A stretch of 38,731 nucleotides of DNA, from assembly GCA_947589455.1 (NCBI GenBank), contig CANQCD010000004.1:1-38731 (forward strand). The letters run 5' to 3'. Of the stretch, positions 33,596 to 38,731 are shown one piece after another. The notes beneath the pieces were generated by a model, which was not told the DNA's origin, did no database searches, and saw only the letters and a list, made by a program, of their open reading frames with translations. A program made the translations under genes and the position numbers. The DNA comes from an uncultured Lachnospiraceae bacterium (lineage in GTDB: Bacteria; Bacillota; Clostridia; Lachnospirales; Lachnospiraceae). How positions within the stretch are numbered: position 1 is the first letter of the stretch; the number at the start of each line of letters is the position of its first letter.

Positions 33596-34471
33596 CTATT
33601 CCGCCGCAAGACGCCCTAACGCCTCTGTCAGTTTTTCCGGCGTTAAAATCCTCTTATCGATCGGAAGTCCTGCGTTGTTTAGTTTTTGCACAATCCTGCT
33701 GACATCCGGAAGCGCAAGGCCGCAGTCTTTTATTTTATCACTCTCGCCAAATACCGTTTCCGGCCGTCCGGCAAGCGCAATCTTCCCCTGTTTTAACACA
33801 TAGACAGCATCTGCCTCTGCCGCCTCTTCCATATAATGCGTGATCAAAAGAATGGTGATCCCCTCTTCTCGGTTCAGACGATGCAGCGTTTCCAAAACCT
33901 GCCTTCTCCCGGCAGGATCCAGCATTGCCGTTGCCTCATCCAGGACAATGCACTTTGGATGCATTGCCATGATCCCGGCAATCGCGATGCGCTGCTTCTG
34001 CCCGCCAGAGAGATGGTTCGGTGAATGATGCCTGTATTTTTGCATACCGACCTGCGCTAAACTCTCTGCCACACGTTTTTTAATCTCCAGGGATGGGACG
34101 CCCATGTTTTCCGGGCCAAATGCTACATCCTCTTCCACCACATTAGATATGATCTGGTTATCCGGATTCTGGAATACCATTCCCGCTGTCTGACGCACCG
34201 CCAAAGTCATCTCTTCTTCGGAGGTGTCAATCCCATCTACATAAACTACGCCCTCTGTGGGGTGCAGCAGTGCGTTCAGATGCCTGGCAAACGTAGATTT
34301 TCCAGAACCATTCGCACCCAAAACCGTCACAAAATCCCCTGCCCTGACTGTCAGACTAATACCGTCAATGGCACGCACAATCCCTGTCACATCGCCATTC
34401 TCATCCCTTCTGCCATACTCGTGTGCCAGGTCTTTTGTCTCAATCAGAACTGCTTCTTTTTTTTTCTGCAT
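33596..34471 (-). CDS. ecfA1: Energy-coupling factor transporter ATP-binding protein EcfA1
   Basis: A 291-residue ATPase. Walker A is GANGSGKST, the signature LSGGQKQRIAIAG, Walker B CIVLDEATAMLDP. The start at 34471 has TGGAGG 6 nt upstream; the frame upstream to 34510 has none. A second copy of the start region (ribosome binding site and ATGCAGAAAAAA) lies 69 bp upstream and opens a four-codon frame. First gene of the ECF operon, 124 bp past the rplQ terminator region. Confidence 0.96.
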   Translation of the reverse strand: MQKKKEAVLIETKDLAHEYGRRDENGDVTGIVRAIDGISLTVRAGDFVTVLGANGSGKSTFARHLNALLHPTEGVVYVDGIDTSEEEMTLAVRQTAGMVFQNPDNQIISNVVEEDVAFGPENMGVPSLEIKKRVAESLAQVGMQKYRHHSPNHLSGGQKQRIAIAGIMAMHPKCIVLDEATAMLDPAGRRQVLETLHRLNREEGITILLITHYMEEAAEADAVYVLKQGKIALAGRPETVFGESDKIKDCGLALPDVSRIVQKLNNAGLPIDKRILTPEKLTEALGRLAAE

Positions 34472-34528
34472 GATCCGCCTCCATAAAACCTTTAAGCCAC
34501 CGCTTCGCATGGTTTCACTCCACGCTCA

Positions 34529-34560
34529 TTTTTTCTGCATGATCTGGTCTCCAGAAAAAC
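34529..34560 (-). repeat. Duplicated translation start of ecfA1, opening a four-codon frame (MQKK)
   Basis: On the minus strand CTGGAGACCAGATC precedes ATGCAGAAAAAATGA with the ATG at 34540. The true start at 34471 reads GGAGGCGGATC then ATGCAGAAAAAA. The upstream copy gives a four-codon peptide. It may be a leader peptide or merely a relic of a 69-bp duplication. Confidence 0.5.
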
Positions 34561-34582
34561 AGTCGCTCCGCAGCACAACCAG

Positions 34583-34616
34583 AAAAAGGAATACGCTTAC
34601 GGCATATTCCTTTTTT
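34583..34616 (-). terminator. Terminator of the ribosomal protein/rpoA operon
   Basis: AAAAAGGAATA and TATTCCTTTTTT form a stem with T-runs on both strands, 19-50 nt after the rplQ stop. Confidence 0.9.
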
Positions 34617-34634
34617 GTGCATTATTTTATCTCT

Positions 34635-35177
34635 TTATACTAACTCGATCAATACCTGCATTGCAGCATCGCCTTTGCGCTGCCCAATCTTCACGATACG
34701 GGTATAGCCGCCGTTACCGTTGCGCTCTGCATACTTTGGTCCGATCTCATCCAAAACCTTTGATACGACGTCGACCGTCTTAGTCCCTTTTCTGCGGTTC
34801 TTGATATCCTCTGGGACTTCCGTTACCCTGTAAAGCTTCTTCTGCATCTGCCTTCTCGCGTGCAGTCTGGACGGCTGGTCTTTCCTGATCTCCTTTTCGA
34901 CCTCATCATAGACAGTCTGCTTCTTGCCGTCTACAACTTCTTTTACTCTCTTTCCGTCCTTATCCTTGCGGGCAACCTTTGCAGTCACAGTGACAGTATC
35001 GTAGTTATTACACTCCTTGATACCCAAGGCAATAATGCCCTCTGCAATCTTGCGAATCTCCTTTGCCTTTGCTTCTGTTGTAACAATCTTGCCATAATAC
35101 AATAAATCTGTTACCTGATTGCGAAGCAACGCTTTTCTCTGGCTGGATGTTCTTCCCAGTTTTCTATAGCCTGCCAT
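34635..35177 (-). CDS. rplQ: 50S ribosomal protein L17 with an internal insertion
   Basis: A 180-residue L17. The N-terminus ([20 protein letters not shown]) and C-terminus ([20 protein letters not shown]) are standard. The usual length is about 115-130. The extra ~50 residues lie at about 57-105: [20 protein letters not shown] through [11 protein letters not shown], highly charged. As far as I recall, similar insertions occur in Lachnospiraceae L17, so it supports the lineage call. Last gene of the operon, with a terminator behind it. Confidence 0.96.
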   Translation of the reverse strand: MAGYRKLGRTSSQRKALLRNQVTDLLYYGKIVTTEAKAKEIRKIAEGIIALGIKECNNYDTVTVTAKVARKDKDGKRVKEVVDGKKQTVYDEVEKEIRKDQPSRLHARRQMQKKLYRVTEVPEDIKNRRKGTKTVDVVSKVLDEIGPKYAERNGNGGYTRIVKIGQRKGDAAMQVLIELV

Positions 35178-35194
35178 GTGTGCTTACCTCCTAA

Positions 35195-36154
35195 TTATTC
35201 ATCCCCCAAGTTAAGCGAAAGACCTAATTCTTTTAACTTGGCTAATACTTCTTCTAAAGACTTGCGCCCAAGGTTTCTCACCTTCATCATATCTTCTGAT
35301 GTACGGTTGCAAAGTTCTTCTACTGTATTAATTCCTGCACGTTTCAAACAGTTGTAAGAACGAACAGAAAGCTCTAACTCGTCAATGCTCATTTCCAGAG
35401 CCTTATCCTTGCTGTCATCAACATTTTCTGCAATCACCTGGATACCGGCTGTCTTGTCAGAAAGATTGATAAAGGATTTCAGGTGGTCACTCAAAACCTT
35501 TGCCGCAAGGCTTACCGCATCGCTCGGCTCAATCGTGCCATCTGTGTATACTTCCAAAGTCAGCTTATCAAAATCTGTAATCTGGCCAACACGGGTATTC
35601 TCGATTTTGATATTAACCCTCTCTACCGGTGTAAAAATAGAATCAATCGCAATCACATTGATCGGCAGATCTTCTCTCTTGTTTTTATCTGAGCTGACAT
35701 ATCCCCTGCCATTGACAATCGTCATCTCAATATACAATTTACAATCCGATCCACCGCTTAGTGTCGCGATCACCAGGTCAGGATTTAAAATCTCAATATC
35801 AGAATCGACCTGAATATCCGCTGCTGTTATAACACGCTCCCCTGATGCCTCAATATATGCTGTCTTTACCTCGTCCGTCTCGCTGTTATTTTTAATCGCA
35901 AGACTTTTGATATTCATGATAATTTCCGTCACATCTTCTTTTACGCCGGGAATAGAAGAAAATTCATGTACCACGCCGTCAATCTTGATGTGGCTTACAG
36001 CAGTACCTGGCAAAGAGGAAAGCATGATCCTTCTAAGTGAGTTACCCAAAGTCGTACCGTATCCTCTTTCCAGAGGTTCCACAACAAAACGTCCATATCT
36101 CTTATCTTCTGAAATCTCTTCAATTTCAATATTCGGTTCTTTAAAATCAAGCAC
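35195..36154 (-). CDS. rpoA: DNA-directed RNA polymerase subunit alpha
   Basis: A 319-residue alpha subunit. The N-terminal assembly domain contains [20 protein letters not shown]. The C-terminal domain for UP-element and activator contact has [19 protein letters not shown] and [11 protein letters not shown]. Length and order are normal. It lies between rpsD and rplQ as in other clostridia. Confidence 0.99.
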   Translation of the reverse strand: MLDFKEPNIEIEEISEDKRYGRFVVEPLERGYGTTLGNSLRRIMLSSLPGTAVSHIKIDGVVHEFSSIPGVKEDVTEIIMNIKSLAIKNNSETDEVKTAYIEASGERVITAADIQVDSDIEILNPDLVIATLSGGSDCKLYIEMTIVNGRGYVSSDKNKREDLPINVIAIDSIFTPVERVNIKIENTRVGQITDFDKLTLEVYTDGTIEPSDAVSLAAKVLSDHLKSFINLSDKTAGIQVIAENVDDSKDKALEMSIDELELSVRSYNCLKRAGINTVEELCNRTSEDMMKVRNLGRKSLEEVLAKLKELGLSLNLGDE

Positions 36155-36202
36155 TCCAAGGACCTCCTTTTGGGTGTTTTTCCGCTTACCCGCTGCCAGT
36201 TA

Positions 36203-36796
36203 TTATTTAGAATATAACTCGACGATAAGCACTTCATTTACAGGAACATCAATCTGCTCTCTTGTCGGGATATCCTTTACCGTGCCTGAAAGAGTTTCGT
36301 GGTTTGCTTCTAACCAGTCTGGAACAATCCTTCCCTCTGTCACTTCAAGAATATCCTTATATCTCTGAGCTCCTTTGTGTTTTTCCTTGATTTCAATGAC
36401 ATCTCCCGGCTTTACCTCGTAAGACGGAATATTTACACATTTTCCGTTTACAAGAACATGCCTGTGGCTTACAATCTGCCTTGACTCTTTTCTTGTACGT
36501 CCATATCCCATGCGGAATAATACGTTGTCAAGCCTCAGCTCAAGAAGGATCATAAGGTTTTCACCGGTTGTGCCGTATTTTAACTTCTGTGCTTTTGCAA
36601 AATTGTTTCTGAACGGCTTCTCCAATACGCCGTAGATGAATTTTGCTTTCTGCTTTTCTTTTAACTGAAGACCATACTCGCTTGGTTTTCTTCCGACTCT
36701 TACATTTCTATTAGACTTCTTATCAATACCCAAAATCTGCGGCTCCAGTCCAAGAGCCCTGCATCTTTTCAGTACCGGCGTCATATCTCTTGCCAT
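36203..36796 (-). CDS. rpsD: 30S ribosomal protein S4
   Basis: A 197-residue S4 with the S4 RNA-binding domain (LDNVLFRMGYGRTRKESRQI, VNGKCVNIPSYEVKPGD). In clostridia rpsD sits here between rpsK and rpoA, unlike Bacillus. S4 is a primary 16S rRNA binder. Confidence 0.99.
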   Translation of the reverse strand: MARDMTPVLKRCRALGLEPQILGIDKKSNRNVRVGRKPSEYGLQLKEKQKAKFIYGVLEKPFRNNFAKAQKLKYGTTGENLMILLELRLDNVLFRMGYGRTRKESRQIVSHRHVLVNGKCVNIPSYEVKPGDVIEIKEKHKGAQRYKDILEVTEGRIVPDWLEANHETLSGTVKDIPTREQIDVPVNEVLIVELYSK

Positions 36797-36862
36797 GTCA
36801 ATTCCTCCTGAATCATTATTCTTTTCTCACATCAATTTTAGAAATCAGCCTCATCCTGTAAA

Positions 36863-37264
36863 TTATACACGGCGACGCTTCGGCGGACGGCATCCGTTGT
36901 GCGGAACCGGAGTTACATCGCGGATGCTTGTAACGTCAATCCCACATGCCTGCAGCGCACGGATTGCTGCCTCACGGCCGGAACCAGGTCCTTTTACCAT
37001 GACATCTACCGATGTTAAACCGTGCGGTAAAGCTGCCTTTGCCGCTGTCTCCGCTGCCATCTGCGCCGCGTACGGAGTAGACTTTTTCGAACCTCTGAAG
37101 CCTAATCCGCCTGCACTCGCCCAGGAAACTGCATTTCCCTGTGCATCTGTAAGCGTAACGATCGTATTATTGAAGGAAGACTGGATATGTGCCTGTCCAT
37201 GTCCGACATTCTTCTTGACACGCCTCTTGCCTGCCTTTTTTGCTACTTGTTTAGCCATTGTCAA
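36863..37264 (-). CDS. rpsK: 30S ribosomal protein S11
   Basis: A 133-residue S11 with the family features [15 protein letters not shown] and [18 protein letters not shown], ending [12 protein letters not shown]. Normal length; 19 bp after rpsM. Confidence 0.99.
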   Translation of the reverse strand: MTMAKQVAKKAGKRRVKKNVGHGQAHIQSSFNNTIVTLTDAQGNAVSWASAGGLGFRGSKKSTPYAAQMAAETAAKAALPHGLTSVDVMVKGPGSGREAAIRALQACGIDVTSIRDVTPVPHNGCRPPKRRRV

Positions 37265-37283
37265 AGCCTCCTATTTATCTAAC

Positions 37284-37652
37284 TTATTTCTTCTTATTTG
37301 CGACGGTACGCTTAGGACCTTTTCTCGTCCTTGCGTTTGTCTTTGTCTTCTGACCACGAACCGGAAGACCTTTTCTGTGACGGATACCCCTGTAGCATCC
37401 GATTTCCTGAAGTCGCTTGATGTTCATGGCAACTTCACGACGAAGGTCGCCCTCTACCGTCTGAGTCTCATCAATGACATCACGAATCCGTGCAACCTCT
37501 TCATCAGTAAGATCTTTTACACGTGTATCCGGATTAACTTTCGCTTCTGCCAAAATGCGGTTAGAGCTTGCTCTTCCGATACCGTAAATATAGGTAAGTC
37601 CAATCTCCACACGCTTCTCTCTTGGTAAATCTACACCACTAATACGTGCCAT
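37284..37652 (-). CDS. rpsM: 30S ribosomal protein S13
   Basis: A 122-residue S13 ([20 protein letters not shown] ... [13 protein letters not shown]). The ATG has GGAGGTG upstream. A 337-bp structured gap lies before it instead of the short spacing usual after rpmJ, so it may have its own control. Confidence 0.99.
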   Translation of the reverse strand: MARISGVDLPREKRVEIGLTYIYGIGRASSNRILAEAKVNPDTRVKDLTDEEVARIRDVIDETQTVEGDLRREVAMNIKRLQEIGCYRGIRHRKGLPVRGQKTKTNARTRKGPKRTVANKKK

Positions 37653-37989
37653 GTGTACTTTACACCTCCATTGTTTTTGTTAAATAGTTGATTGATTACA
37701 GTGAAGATTCACTGTCAGCCGCTTTAAATTGTAATCTTATTGCATAGACGGTTCTTTTTTCACGCTCTCGCAGCGGGAAAATGTCGGGCTGCCTGCGAAA
37801 TGGCAGCCGGTACTACGCCGCAGTCATCAATCTGCCGTTGATAAGACCGGTTTTGGTGAAATGACACACCGCCGCCGAAATGGGTAATCAGCCCACCTAC
37901 AATATCATAGCGCCCACATGCGCTATAACGAACAGAAAGCAGGTTCTATAAAATCAGTATGCCTGTTTCATTCAGGCATACGCTCTTGA
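37653..37989 (-). ncRNA. Candidate structured leader between rpmJ and rpsM
   Basis: The gap has no supported ORF but many strong stems: GTATGCCTG/CAGGCATAC (37957-37981), ATAGCGC/GCGCTAT (37907-37926), GGCTGCC/GGCAGCC (37787-37808), and ACAGTGAA/TTCACTGT (37698-37715), the last about 46 nt before the rpsM start. The first follows the rpmJ stop by 8 nt and could stop some transcripts. A ribosomal-protein autoregulatory leader is plausible; none of the known leader families is recognised. Confidence 0.45.
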
Positions 37990-38103
37990 TCAGCCCTGTC
38001 TCTGTTTGTGTCTCGGGTTCTCACAAATAACTCGGATACGCCCTTTTCTCTTGATGACCTTACATTTTTCGCAAATCGGTTTTACTGAAGATCTAACTTT
38101 CAC
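37990..38103 (-). CDS. rpmJ: 50S ribosomal protein L36
   Basis: A 37-residue L36 of the zinc-ribbon type: [20 protein letters not shown] followed by an internal CEN-PRH site (C-x2-C and C...H), ending KQRQG. The start is GTG with AAAGGAGG about 8 nt upstream. infA, map and adk, which often precede it, are not in front of it: a divergent Rpn-family gene lies there instead, so this operon starts at rpmJ here. Confidence 0.98.
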   Translation of the reverse strand: MKVRSSVKPICEKCKVIKRKGRIRVICENPRHKQRQG

Positions 38104-38136
38104 AGCAATAACCTCCTTTCAAAAAGTCCGTTGTCC

Positions 38137-38165
38137 ATTTTACCACAAATTTCTAAGGGATGCAA
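38137..38165 (-). promoter_or_regulatory. Promoter of rpmJ
   Basis: On the minus strand TTGCAT and TAAAAT are 17 bp apart, about 30 nt upstream of the GTG. The DNA upstream is strongly A/T-tracted (repeated CTCAAAAA-TTTTTT), as in UP-element regions. Confidence 0.7.
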
Positions 38166-38223
38166 GAATTTTTTTGCCTCTCAAAAATTTTTTTATCCCC
38201 TCAAAAAATTTTTAAGACCATTT

Positions 38224-38250
38224 TCCGTATGCGGCAAAGAGAAATACGGA
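38224..38250. other. Hairpin between divergent promoters
   Basis: TCCGTAT (38224-38230) pairs with ATACGGA (38244-38250) in the middle of the gap between rpmJ and the Rpn-family gene. No obvious T-run; role unknown. Confidence 0.35.
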
Positions 38251-38283
38251 TCATTTATCCGGGCAAATTTAATGTGAATTTTA

Positions 38284-38312
38284 TTGTAAAGACAAACTTT
38301 TTTTTGTATAAT
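38284..38312 (+). promoter_or_regulatory. Promoter of the Rpn-family gene
   Basis: TTGTAA and a perfect TATAAT are spaced 17 bp apart, with a T8 run in the spacer. Confidence 0.7.
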
Positions 38313-38379
38313 TGAAGTGTATCAAGAACAGGATATATCGTATCTGGTGCCACAGATTTTTAGAAATCGAGGTGTTTAA

Positions 38380-38667
38380 GTGCAGGACAATACAAGACAG
38401 ATAGAGGAAGTCATGGCAAAGCGTACCGCAAAAAATAGTGTATTCCTTGACCTTTTTCAAAACAAGAGCTATTTGCTAAAGCTGTATAAAACACTCCACC
38501 CAGAGGACGCCGCAGCGACAGAAGATTCCCTTACAGATGTGACGATTACAAATGTATTGACGGATAATCTGTATAATGATCTAGGCTTTATTGTTAATAA
38601 TAAGCTGATGATACTTGTTGAGGCACAGTCTTTATGTATAGCTATACATAATGCCTGTTATGTATAG
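38380..38667 (+). pseudogene. Rpn-family (PD-(D/E)XK) nuclease/transposase-like gene, truncated
   Basis: The frame starts at GTG with GAGGTG upstream and encodes KNSVFLDLFQNKSYLLKLYK, then NLYNDLGFIVNNKLMILVEA. From family knowledge this is the N-terminal half of Rpn proteins (recombination-promoting nucleases), which continue for about 200 more residues after LVEAQS. Here the frame leaves the family after AQS and stops 10 codons later, exactly where a palindromic sequence begins. The gene is therefore broken, probably by an inserted element whose far end lies outside the window. Confidence 0.75.
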
Positions 38668-38724
38668 CTGTTTGTTATGTAAAGCTAATTCTGAACATCT
38701 GATAAACAGAGAGGTTCAGAATCA
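38632..38724. mobile_element. Palindromic sequence interrupting the Rpn-family gene, possible element end
   Basis: GCTATACATAA pairs with TTATGTATAGC (about 38640-38667). ATGTATAGCTATACAT forms an overlapping palindrome before it. A further stem, ATTCTGAAC/GTTCAGAAT, lies at about 38688-38722. TTATGTA(T/A)AGCT occurs three times. This cluster begins where the protein homology stops. It could be a MITE or a transposon end with hairpins; the window ends before it can be defined. Confidence 0.4.
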
Positions 38725-38731
38725 TTTTCTT

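Overview
The window looks like chromosomal DNA of a spore-forming gut Lachnospiraceae-type Clostridium. The evidence is the gene order rpmJ-rpsM-rpsK-rpsD-rpoA-rplQ followed by ecfA1-ecfA2-ecfT-truA, a spoIIID gene, an L17 with a clade-type insertion, strong AGGAGG ribosome binding sites, frequent TTG/GTG starts and middling GC. The assignment is inferred from gene content and was not computed.

Left part (1-9.7 kb): the 3' end of a type I restriction hsdR gene, an HD-GYP signalling gene, two small hypothetical genes separated by a 45-bp tandem-repeat array, a GH42 beta-galactosidase downstream of uvrB, then an accessory patch. That patch holds a broken YoeB-type toxin remnant and an ibrB/ibrA-like pair (ParB-like plus PAPS-reductase-like) with its own good promoter. 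Middle-left (9.7-18 kb): a complete polyamine ABC transporter operon (potA-potB-potC-potD), the sporulation regulator spoIIID with a sigma-E-like promoter, and a trkA-trkH potassium uptake operon. Middle (18-31 kb): a soluble [FeFe]-hydrogenase-like sensor fused to a chemoreceptor signalling domain, a Ser/Asn-rich micro-protein, a rhodanese, a sodium:amino-acid symporter with an unusual inserted extramembrane domain, adenosylhomocysteinase with a structured leader and a coiled-coil membrane partner, a zinc-ribbon membrane protein, and an ABC exporter (one ATPase with an altered Walker B, two permeases). Right part (31-38.7 kb): truA, the ECF vitamin/metal transporter module, the ribosomal/rpoA operon with a long structured gap between rpmJ and rpsM, and a broken Rpn-family nuclease gene at the edge.

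Across the window, short tandem duplications recur at gene boundaries. The 3' ends of the GH42, potC and ABC-ATPase genes and the translation start of ecfA1 are each echoed about 65-106 bp away. In-frame tandem repeats of 42-48 bp build parts of three proteins. No tRNA, rRNA, CRISPR array, complete insertion sequence or prophage is visible. The most notable objects are the hydrogenase-chemoreceptor fusion with iterated upstream boxes, the symporter with an inserted domain, the ahcY three-way-junction leader, the rpmJ-rpsM structured leader, and the ibrAB/toxin-remnant patch.
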